NCBI GenBank assembly: GCA_946965045.2
Contig: OX337237.1
Coordinates: 2,728,001 to 2,792,000 of the forward strand
Reading direction: 5' to 3'
Source of the DNA: Epithemia pelagica
Lineage: Eukaryota; Bacillariophyta; Bacillariophyceae; Surirellales; Surirellaceae
Length of the DNA stretch: 64,000 nt
The translations under genes and the position numbers were made by a program. Below the pieces are notes generated by a model. It was not told the DNA's origin. It worked only from the letters and a program-made list of their open reading frames with translations, and made no database searches. Below are positions 43,950-53,343 of this stretch, piece after piece (within the stretch, counting starts at the first letter, position 1; each line of letters starts with the position of its first letter).

Positions 43950-44640
43950 ACGGAATTGAAACAATACTTGTTGCTACGAGGGAGTTTTACGGCAACAACG
44001 ACGCAAAGCAACACCATTTATTAGAAATGTCTGAATGTACAGGGTATACGGATGCCACGAAAAATTCGGTGTTGTATCAGTTGGTTATGGATGTTGTTGC
44101 AGTTTTTCAAATGCTGAGCGGATCTAGGGCGTTGTCAGAACTCAATCTGAAAGACGATCGAACGACATGGAAGACGATGCCTTGAAACCGTGTTTCACGT
44201 GTGTCCTCTCTGGGAAGCTCGTGACTGGGCAAGATCAATTTGCTTTGAGAAAACTTTCTCCGCCGAAGGCACCCAACTCGATGTATCAGGGGACCCAAGA
44301 AATGCGACTGGTGTGGTTCAACAAGGAGAAAACGAAATTTATGTTATGCGCCTCCTGCCTCCTGCCAGCCCCACCAAAAACATGAATAAAGTGAAGTGAA
44401 CATCAAACCTCAACACTTGATTAGAACGACCATTCGGAAATGCAACATGGAACTGAATACTCGTATTCGTAGGGTCTGGTTTCTGGTTTACGCGTTCCGC
44501 TCTCCTTTCTGAAAATCTCTTGACAAAAGACAAGAGTCAAATTCCCTCTTCTTTGGGGGATCTTCGGGTCGTTGCGTTGTTCGAATTCGCAATCTCTCGA
44601 CTACTTTGCCTTTGACTTCTTGGATTCCCTTACTCCTCGA
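43950..44640 (+). pseudogene. Small Cys-motif gene, copy in block X (frameshifted)
   Basis: The frame at 43937-44185 reads EFYGNNDAKQHHLLEMSECT..LKDDRTTWKTMP. A second frame at 44167-44385 reads KPCFTCVLSGKLVTGQDQFA, then MRLVWFNKEKTKF and LCASCLLP. The pair of CxxC motifs suggests a small zinc-binding protein. In copy Y the first CxxC is in phase with KDDRTTWKT, which shows that this copy has a one-base shift near 44170. No intact copy is in the window and I do not recognise the family. The region 44400-44640 is shared 3' flank. Confidence 0.5.
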
Positions 44641-45105
44641 CCCTCGACATGGTAAACCTTGGGTTTCTGGTTGACATCTTGTCGTCCGTTGTGGTTAACC
44701 CAGGAACTCGCCATAGCCGAGCCGAACCGCTTGTTGATCTTCGGTGAAACTTACCAATCAAACGGTCCCGTGTCCCTTGCCCCCTCCATTCTCGGTAACG
44801 AATTGATCTTCAACTATACAATTGCTGATGAGCCATGCATAGCGCATACAGATTTTGTATTCATTGGGCATGAGCAAAACTCAAAGCAAACAGGGGTAGG
44901 GGATGTGAATTACTTCAAGCAAGATTCCCAGAGGCCAATCGCATTCTCATCACGGCAGCCAAGCCATGAACCGCCATGTATGCATACAGGCTTATGCTCT
45001 TCTTGACAAGGGTTGTCTTGATTTGTGGGGAATCATTGCATAAATCCAAAAACAAGGATTCTTTTTCGTATTCTCTTGAATTGATCTCTAATCTCGACGC
45101 AGAAG
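44641..45105. other. Intergenic region
   Basis: No convincing gene. A 115-codon frame at 44659-45006 has a short plausible stretch (LLIFGETYQSNGPVSLAPSI, LGNELIFNYTIADEP) that could be a gene remnant. Confidence 0.4.
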
Positions 45106-45549
45106 ATGGTTCGTTTTGTTTGGTTCCCCCTCATGATGGTCCTTTGGCTTGGTGACGGCTTGGACCCTGACATGGTCCCGGACTCTCTGCGAGTTGCGTC
45201 TGCGAAAAAAGATTGGTCCGTGGGTCGGAACGCTGATAAAGTGGACCAAGAACTCGAGGAAGACAAAGTACTTTCCGCTCAGGCGACAAGCCAAGCCCTT
45301 CGTGGATCAGAACCGCTTGTGCATGAACCAAGCAGCAGTGACACAAAAGTCTGGAAGCGTCCAAAGATTGTTGTGGCAGCGGGAGTTGTCAGGAAGACCA
45401 ACTCTATCAGGAATGTCGGACACAGGGAATTGCCGGGCAAGCCGAAGGCGGCCAAGAAGGCGGCCAAGAAGGCGGCAGCGGCGAAAGCAGCTGGTACCAT
45501 GGCAGTCAAAAAAGCAGAACCAGTCATGAAGGCTGCTCCTGCTCCGTGA
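45106..45549 (+). CDS. Hypothetical protein with Lys/Ala-rich tail
   Basis: The 147-residue frame starts MVRFVWFPLMMVLWLGDG, which could be a signal peptide or membrane anchor. A charged middle region follows, then an Ala/Lys-rich C-terminus with repeated AKKAAKKAA and PxMKAAPAP. The ATG sits in good context (GAAGATGG). Histone H1-like composition of the tail suggests binding to acidic partners, but a hydrophobic N-terminus argues against a plain nuclear protein. Function not recognised; it may be a short recently formed gene. Confidence 0.4.
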   Translation: MVRFVWFPLMMVLWLGDGLDPDMVPDSLRVASAKKDWSVGRNADKVDQELEEDKVLSAQATSQALRGSEPLVHEPSSSDTKVWKRPKIVVAAGVVRKTNSIRNVGHRELPGKPKAAKKAAKKAAAAKAAGTMAVKKAEPVMKAAPAP

Positions 45550-45931
45550 GAATTCAGGCAGTTCAGATAGTTACGACTTTTTATCCAATGATATGATGAC
45601 TGACTAAAGCGGAGAGGTATAATCTTCTGCCCTGGACGGCGAAAAAAAGACCAGAAGAAAGAAAGATAGTGTCCTGACAATCGTCATGCTTTGTTTCGAG
45701 CATTTCATGGTAGTTCCATTGCATAGCACCATTTCAACGATCCACCTTTCGTTTTTGAATACTGAACCTCTAGCACATACATCCGGCGATTCTCTACCTA
45801 CAATTAGATAGGTCATAAGATGCGGAGAGGGAATGAGCACAGAACCCGGACCCGGATGTTCAGATATGTGATGTGAATGTGAACGGAGTTTATTCTCGTC
45901 GCTGCCAAAAGTTCATGTTGGAAGTTTTGGA

Positions 45932-48076
45932 ATGGTCGACACAACCAAAGCCCATTTATGTTATTCCATCCACTGGTCTGAGAATAGCGGCATCAAGAGA
46001 ACAAGGGTAGTAGGCGCATGGTGCATCTCCCTGTCTATCGCCTCATGGTGGTGGCGTCATGGTATGGTTGTTGGACAACGTCCGGCTTCCCGCTCTACAA
46101 GCATCTATGATAGACCTCGAAGCTTTCGACGTGTCATTGCATGTTTGTTCTGGACTTCCCATGCCACAGCGCTAGCTGTGTTTCCTTGTTCATCAACAAT
46201 TACGGGAAAGCAGCGCTGGGGGAGATTGTTTCGACAACCCGACTGCCGAGGACAAGCGATGGGTAGGAGCACTACAACCACACCTAGTGCAAGAACCTGG
46301 AGAAGATCTCCCCTTGTCGTGGCCGCTGGTGGTACCATAAACGCACCCTCCTTCTCGAGTTGGTTTTCCTTGTCGTCTCTGCTTCAAGATCCACAGGCCC
46401 GACCGTCTCATCCCGAAGAGGTCTTGCAGCAATTGGCCGAGTACGTTCACGATCTGCGTCAAACTCATGGAGAAGAAGTGCAATGGGATGTCTATGGAGA
46501 TTTTCTGGGCTACGGAGGCGTATCATCCAATCTGACGAATGGTACGACTACAACAATGACACCATCATTTTTGCGTCGTTTTGAACAAGAATTGGCCGAG
46601 GAACTGGGTATGGAGGATGCCGTTTTTATGCCCTCCGGTGTCATGGCACAATCCATTGCTCTGCTGATTCATCGAGACAATCACCCGTTGTTTAAGATGC
46701 AAGACAGTATCAAGGACAATCAAGTTGATAGTAATGACAAGGACCACATGACATCTGCATCACACTGGTCGTTTCGTCCTGCTCGCTTCCTGTGTCATGA
46801 ATCCAGTCACTTGCTGTTGCACGAACAAGATGGATATCGGCACTTGTTGCACATGGAGCCGGTAGTGGTTTCCACCAAATACGACTCCACCGTGCAAGAC
46901 ACGAACGGGCCTTTGGGAGCTACATTTTCTTCGATTCCACCCCTGTCGACATTACGTGTTCAAGAGACGTGGGAACAGCTTCCACCAACCAACGACTCAG
47001 ACAGCAACAACGACCACGGCCCCCTGATTGCCATGATTGTAGAACTTCCACATCGAGAGTTGGGTGGCAAAACAACATCATGGGAAGACTTGGTACAATT
47101 GCAAGACTTTTGCCATTCTCATGACATGGCCTTTCATTGCGATGGTGCTCGCCTTTTGGAAGCCACAGCGGCCTACGATAACAAGGACAATGCGACGGAT
47201 GCGACCGCGACATTGCGAAAACTCACGTCCCTTTTTGATTCCGTGTACTTGTCATGTTACAAGGGTATGGGTGGATCCTTGTCGGGTGGTGTCTTGTTAG
47301 GAACCACCCAATTTTGTGCCAGTGCACGAATCTGGTTGCGACGGTTTGGTGGGAATTTGTACACCTTGTTGCCCATGGTCGTGGCGGCCCGAAAAGGATA
47401 CGAACAAGAATGGAGACAACCATTGCTATCACAGCAGCAGAAAGAACAGCAACATCCAGAAGAACAACGATACAGTGGTAATCCGGACGATACGACATTC
47501 CTATCACGGCCAAGGCTCTTGTCCTTTCGCGACAAGAAGGATAAATTGGTTCGATTGGTAGGGCAGTTGCAATCGCAACCCAGCCTTGCGAACATATTGG
47601 CCTTTGATCCACCAGTACCAGAAACGAATATGGTCCATGTATATCTCCGGAATTGTACGTTGGAGCGCTGTCAAACGGTTGCAGATCAGACACATATTAC
47701 AGTAGAACTTTCCACTGACAAGGAAGACAGGGACAGCCACACGTCGAACGGCGGTGATGATTCACACATTGTCCAGTGGTGGGTGGAATCCAAGGGAGAC
47801 CCAACGACCACTTTAGGTTCGCCAACGTCAAACTCTACCAGACGTGTTTCCTTTCCCTTGATTCGACGATTGCGAGCAGTCGATCCACTGCAACATCCAC
47901 GTGCGGTAGAGCAGGGATATACGGTCATGTTTGAATGGACCATGGGACAAGCCAATGGACAAGTCGATGATGCGATTTACGTGGAGGCCTGGCGACAGTT
48001 TGGTCTACATCTGTCTGTAGCCTCGATTGAGACAACCAATCCAGTCGACGATACCGACTCGACCGACAGCCTGTGA
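45932..48076 (+). CDS. Threonine aldolase-like PLP-dependent lyase
   Basis: This fold-type I PLP enzyme of the beta-eliminating lyase/L-threonine aldolase family would cleave threonine (or a related beta-hydroxy amino acid) to glycine and an aldehyde. Visible family signatures: YGDFLGYGGVSSN, ELGMEDAVFMPSGVMAQSIA, CHESSHLLLHEQDGYRHLL, IVELPHRELGGKTTSWEDL, FHCDGARLLEA (the Asp that contacts the PLP ring nitrogen) and LSCYKGMGGSLSGGVLLG with Lys444 as the Schiff-base lysine. The intact family domain begins near residue 150. The first 150 residues are low-complexity and may be partly 5' UTR or a targeting region; ATGs at 46256 or later could be the true start. Linkers rich in Gln and Asp (about 495 to 530 and 595 to 620) make it longer than usual. 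Two decayed partial copies lie at 25780 and 35633. Confidence 0.85.
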   Translation: MVDTTKAHLCYSIHWSENSGIKRTRVVGAWCISLSIASWWWRHGMVVGQRPASRSTSIYDRPRSFRRVIACLFWTSHATALAVFPCSSTITGKQRWGRLFRQPDCRGQAMGRSTTTTPSARTWRRSPLVVAAGGTINAPSFSSWFSLSSLLQDPQARPSHPEEVLQQLAEYVHDLRQTHGEEVQWDVYGDFLGYGGVSSNLTNGTTTTMTPSFLRRFEQELAEELGMEDAVFMPSGVMAQSIALLIHRDNHPLFKMQDSIKDNQVDSNDKDHMTSASHWSFRPARFLCHESSHLLLHEQDGYRHLLHMEPVVVSTKYDSTVQDTNGPLGATFSSIPPLSTLRVQETWEQLPPTNDSDSNNDHGPLIAMIVELPHRELGGKTTSWEDLVQLQDFCHSHDMAFHCDGARLLEATAAYDNKDNATDATATLRKLTSLFDSVYLSCYKGMGGSLSGGVLLGTTQFCASARIWLRRFGGNLYTLLPMVVAARKGYEQEWRQPLLSQQQKEQQHPEEQRYSGNPDDTTFLSRPRLLSFRDKKDKLVRLVGQLQSQPSLANILAFDPPVPETNMVHVYLRNCTLERCQTVADQTHITVELSTDKEDRDSHTSNGGDDSHIVQWWVESKGDPTTTLGSPTSNSTRRVSFPLIRRLRAVDPLQHPRAVEQGYTVMFEWTMGQANGQVDDAIYVEAWRQFGLHLSVASIETTNPVDDTDSTDSL

Positions 48077-48355
48077 CGACGGATGCTTCCTGGCTTGGAT
48101 CGGGATTCACGAAGCTCAATCTATTCAATCAGTGACCAATGCTCACAGCGCGTTTCGTACATCTGGTTTCAAGAACAGATCCTCTGTAAAGCTCAACAAC
48201 ACAACATCCGAGAGCAAGATGTATGCTTATTCCGAGCTACCCTTTCATTTAACTAACTATTTCTCATTGAGTTCGACAAACCTACCATGAGTTTGGAGTG
48301 CCCACGAAAACACCATCTTCCACAGCTTTCCTGGGACAAGCATCAATCATTGTCA

Positions 48356-51300
48356 CTACAGCAGATCGGCACCGACGGAGGAGACCTTTGTATTCTCAAT
48401 TGTGAATGGCACCAATTTATCCTGTTCTTCTTCCACTGCTGCTTCTGCTTGTTGGTTGTGTTCTTCGTCTGCCGTTATCATCTGTTGTGATACCTCAAAC
48501 TTTGAAATCATGGCAGCCACCACTTCCTGACCACGATTCTCCCATTCCTCACGGTTCTTCATGGCATAACTCAAATACTCATCACTCGAAACACCAAACA
48601 CACCACAATCACTCAACTTCTTGGCCAACGGAATAATGTAAAAGTCAAAAAAGCCGATTTCGCCCTTGTACCAAAACTCGGCCGGGTTCTTTTCGGCGCG
48701 GCCGTTTTTGTACGCGACGTACATTTCAGAGAACAAGCGTTCATTCCACTTGCGGAAAATGTGCCAATGCTGCATGGTATGAGCTACATCAGAAGCCTGG
48801 ATTAAATGTTCAATGACAATGGTGGCCTTGCGGTTGGTGTTGACAATGACAGATTCACCAAGACGACTTCCCTCCGAAAATGCCTTGTCCCACCGCTGGT
48901 TACGCAACTGTTTAAGATCCTTGTCCATGATATCCGTCGCCATGACTCCTGCGAGTATTAGTAGGAAGCATAAACAGAAATCATGGTTGAGAGATTCTGG
49001 TCGATGTGAACACACGTTAAGAAATTGGGGAAGATCGCAAAAACTTACCGTTGACGACAAGTTGGCGGAAACGAGCCATTTCGAATTGGGTTGATCCAAT
49101 AACCGTACGGAGATCTTCAAACTGGTCTTCCATTAGAAGCCCCCACGAAATATCCACAGAGTTTTGCTCGGCCAAACTTTTACCATTGTACCGTTCCACA
49201 AGCTCAGAACTTTCCTTGATGAGTTGACTATTGGGGACGCCAGGATGCTCCACATCGTGAATAAGTGCCGAGAAAACACAGGCAAACTGGGTCAATGGAT
49301 CGGACGTGATTCCATAAGTATGATCGTGAAGTGTCGACTCAAGAACTCCCTTTGTCTCCTCGGTAGTTTGAATGACCCGATCCGATGGTGCAACAATTCG
49401 ACTCATGAGCTTGACTACCGACATTGTCACATGGGAGGCATGTTCAAAATTGTGGAAGGGGTTATCAGGGTACATGTTTGCAATATGGGACACATACTCG
49501 AGAAGCTGGGTCATCACGTTGTTGCTCAAAGGAACCGACGTTTTACCTCGAGAAAGTTTGGCCGAGACAGGATCGAACTCTGGGAGCATAATAACCTCCC
49601 TGACTTCGTCCAACACAGTGTGGGATTTTGGTGAGGTTGCCGAACCAATATCGTCGAGAATGCTTTCATTCTTCACGGTACCTCGGCGGCGAGAGGTTTT
49701 CTCTTTTGCTTCTCGTCGAGATACGATCTGTTTCAACAATTTGGCGAGGATCTCAACGTTCCAGTCGACAAGTCGTCTGGTCTTCTCGTCCATGGACTGA
49801 ATGGGCAGATCCTTGTCTTCACTTCCTGCTCCCGCTCCTACACGCATGGTGGGCTCCACCCAGTATGTTTGGATCTTTCCCTTTCCTTTGGCATCAATTA
49901 CCCCATCGCGCTTCGTGACCCAGTGCGACTTTCCAGCTTTGATCAACATATCGACTGTAGTTTGACTGATGTGAATCTTCGAAACTTGACCAGTACTCTC
50001 CATTCGTGCAGCTGTGTTGACCGTGTCTCCAAAAAGTTGGAATCGAGACCGTTCACCTCGTAGAACGCCTGCAGTCACGGGCCCTGAGTTGAGACCAATA
50101 CGAATTTCGAGATCGGCTGTATCGGGACCCAAAGTTCTTCCCAGTTTTTTCACTAGCTCGCTCGTCTTCTCGCGTACATCTCGAGCGAATTTTGTCATTA
50201 CGACCGCATGGTCGGCTCTTGGCTCGGGAAGCCCCGCAACAGCAACGTACGAGTCACCGATCGTTTCAACCTTGAAGACCCCACGGCGAGCAGCAAGTTT
50301 GTCGTATGAGCCATACAGTGTTTCTAGCAACGTAAATACCTGAGCTGGCTCACGGACAGAGCTCCATGCTGTGAAATTGGCAATATCCACAAACACTGTC
50401 GAAGGAGGTTTGCCGAACAAAAGGCGTAAGCTGTGTAAGCGTTATGAACCAACACCAAGAAGACAGAGAAAGAAGAATGCATCTGAGACTTACTAACGGT
50501 TGTTTCCGAGAAAAGCTCAGCAATGGGGACATTGTCATCACTTTTCACAACAGGAGACGTGATTTCGTCCTTTTCGTCGTCGCTACGAAGAAACTGTTGC
50601 AGACGAAGCTTGGCGGTGGATATGCGCTCTTTTGGGTTGGATGAGTCTTGGGAGGGAAAAATCCTGTCTCGAACAACCTGTGGAAAAAGGTTCGACACCA
50701 CAGCCCTTGACTGCAGTGCAACCGATAAAACCTTCTTTTGTCGTCTTTCACTCACGCAATCGTACACCAAGAAAAACAACGAAGTGAAGATGAAAATTGC
50801 AACGGTCACGAGGGTGAAAATGAGCGGATCGTTTGATTCGTGTTCATCTCTCATCTTGTCTGAAGGATACAGGCGGATCCAGTACGGACAATAGTCTTCT
50901 ATCAACTGAAATCCGGTGTACTGGCGCTCTCTCAATCCCTTCAATCCCAGTGTGGCCATGTATGAAAACTTCTCGTAACTGTCATAGTCCGAGTCATGCA
51001 GATCGCCTTCGCCAAGATAGATGACATCAGGACCGTTAATCTTGAAGGTCAGAGTTTGGTTACAATCGTTTCCAATCACTGCAATAAGACCTTGAGAGCC
51101 TGGTCCCAGAAGATTATCAAAAATCTTGCGCCAAAAGATGGTCATGGCAATCACTCCAACCACTGGGTGGTTTTCAGCGTCGAGATTGGACGCTCCGAGA
51201 ACATCTGTTGCATTCGCAACGATTGGGTAGTAGAATGGGAAAAGCGGCTCGGACGGATCAACGTCGGTGCCAATGAGATCAGCCACCCAGTTGATGGTAC

Positions 51301-52234
51301 CCTCGGTAGGGGGTAGATTTAGGGTCTTTCCCATCACGACAAGTCGTCGTTCTTCCATGACATCCAATTCCTCTGAATATTCTCTGTACAAATCCCAGCC
51401 CCAAGCTGATGAAGACTCGTGTGAGATGATTTAGCTATCAGTCGAGCTTTGAAAACAGGATTACTTACCTCCCCACCGAGGCACAATAGGAGAGGCTTGC
51501 CACGTTGGAAAGTACATGGAATTGTTTGGCGATATTCCGTCGTTGGTATGAATGTGGGGGTAATCGTAGTAGCTGTCCAAGTTGGTGCCCTTGAAGAATG
51601 GATTGCTTTTCTGAATCACCAGACTTTCATCGACCCATCCTTGGTTCTCGAAACCATACTGTTCCCAGGCTGCTCGGTCTTCATGCATTACTTTGGGATA
51701 GACGGCGATAATGGATGCCCTCGAAAGAGTCAAAATCTTCTGGGCCTTGACAGCAAAGTCCGGGATTGTTACAAAAGGCCATGTGGTGTTGCTATACTTT
51801 TGATGAGACACGGCACTCCCCATGAGGTCATCGTTGGCCCCGAGACATTGATCGAACACACTACCAATCGAATCAAAGGCCTTGTCACTACTGTCTCGAA
51901 AGTCGTCTTCAAATGAGCTCGTCTCGGAGTTGCTTACATAAAAGAAGACTCCAATCGCCACACACGCAGTCACCGAGATCAAAAGAAAGACCACGAGAAT
52001 TCGGACAAGCCGGACGGCCATTGATTCATGCTGGGCAATACTATCTTGTGGGCTCGTTGCCTCTGCCACATCTTGCTCCTCCTTCGATCGAACAGATATG
52101 TCGACCCCCTCGCTCACATCGTCATCTTCGAAGAGAGACACATCGTTATCTTCTGAAGGAGACATGCTCAGTCTATTTTGTGATTTACCCCTGGCCCAAA
52201 TAGATGGCAAAGAAAATTTTGACAAGAGCGACAT
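48356..52234 (-). CDS. Receptor-type guanylate cyclase fused to cyclic-nucleotide phosphodiesterase
   Basis: Four exons (52234-51469, 51405-50494, 50395-49049, 48948-48356) join in phase to 1205 residues; introns are 63, 98 and 100 nt. An acidic cytosolic N-terminus is followed by TM1 (about 75-101: LVRILVVFLLISVTACVAIG), an extracytosolic sensor region (about 102-448), TM2 (449-472: IFTLVTVAIFIFTSLFFLVY), a class III cyclase domain (about 560-742) and an HD-type PDE domain (about 850-1160). Cyclase metal sites are in FVDIANFT and ETIGDSY; NTAARMES holds the transition-state Asn and Arg. Of the two purine-selecting positions, Glu (KVETIG) matches guanylate cyclases, while the usual Cys is Gln (FQLFGD). 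PDE metal motifs are HNFEHASH (874-881) and HDVEHPG (939-945), with ASDVAHT in exon 4. One protein makes and destroys cyclic nucleotide at the membrane; such bifunctional proteins are reported in diatom mating-signal responses. Confidence 0.93.
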
Positions 52235-52838
52235 AAAACCGTTGTAGCTTACTCCAATCCATACAAGTATTTTTTGTTCGCCCCGTACCCAGTAACGATC
52301 GGACGCAAGACGCAGAATTGTGAATTATTGTGAAAGTGAATTAATTGTGAGGACTCATGTTTTTGTGTCGTTCGAGATATATAATATATTACTCCTATAT
52401 GGGTATAATCATCTTCGAAGAGAGACACATCGTTATCTTCTGAAGGAGACATGCTCAGTCTATTTTGTGATTTACCCATGGCCCGCATCGTACCGCCCCG
52501 GTCAAGAAGGGACCGACGGACGAACGATGAAGAGGACATCGATCCCAGTGAGATCTCAAGAGCAAGAAGTGGTTGGGACGGTCATTCCTATGACCGTCCC
52601 AACAAAAGTTCAGCAATCATAAATTGTTGGAAAGAAGAAGAGCACAGTCTTCAAGGATTTGATCACCCATTGGTTCTGTGTATTCGCGAAGGTGTCGGTG
52701 TCCTCAGAAGAGAGAGGAACTAGTACCAAATAGATGGCAAAGAAAATTATGACAAGATACCGGATCTCGACCTCAGACTCATGTTTTTGTGTCGTTCGAG
52801 ATATATGATATATTACTCCTATATGGGTATAATTATAA
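52121..52838. repeat. Interleaved tandem duplication at the cyclase-PDE 5' end
   Basis: Three blocks recur in the same order: 52121-52203 (first exon, encoding GKSQNRLSMSPSEDNDVSLF) at 52411-52493; 52198-52226 (AAATAGATGGCAAAGAAAAT) at 52729-52757; and 52352-52412 (GACTCATGTTTTTGTGTCGT, ATTACTCCTATATGGGTATA) at 52776-52838. The second copy of the exon block directly abuts the first copy of the third block. The second unit has about 240 extra bases, including a hairpin. The extra exon copy lies upstream of the gene on the same strand with its own in-frame ATG near 52537, so it could serve as an alternative first exon. Confidence 0.85.
52573..52602. repeat. Perfect 13 bp stem-loop
   Basis: Arms TTGGGACGGTCAT and ATGACCGTCCCAA surround a TCCT loop. 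It lies in the segment found only in the second unit of the tandem duplication, upstream of the cyclase-PDE gene. Confidence 0.8.
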
Positions 52839-53343
52839 TAGGTTTCATTAGGCCCAATAGAGAATCATTTGAATAATTCTAGACTGTGAAGAACGTCTTT
52901 TCCCCGAAAGAGAAGGGTACTGGGTAGGAGCACTGGTACTGCCCCCGAAATATTATTTTATCCGTAGGAGTATTACTATATATTGGAACTCTACTGTAAC
53001 TCATAACCCCCAAGTCCTACAATATAACCTGTCGGTTGAGAATTACACATCCATTTAAGACGAAATTTGTCCGAGGGTAGGCCCCGGCTCATGAACTCTC
53101 GACACAAACCTATTCTCAGTCCGTATATCGGACTCTATACACCCTTTTTGACTGAATTCAGTCTGGATTTGAAACCTCATCACTCCACGAATATTACGAA
53201 TCAAGAGAAATGGTTGATTCCATCGTGTAGACCTCGAAAAGAGCTTTCTAAGTAGTAGTAATGTTATTCACAAATTCCTGTAACAAAAAAAGATACGAGC
53301 TTCTGGAATGGGTAGTCGATGGGGGTGATTTTTCCGGCTGATT
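52839..53343. other. Intergenic region
   Basis: AT-rich; no gene. It contains a perfect palindrome GACTGAATTCAGTC (53149-53162). A related GACTGAATTCAGCC and GGCTGAATTCAGCC pair lies at 55713-55739 on the other side of the piggyBac-type gene. Confidence 0.4.
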
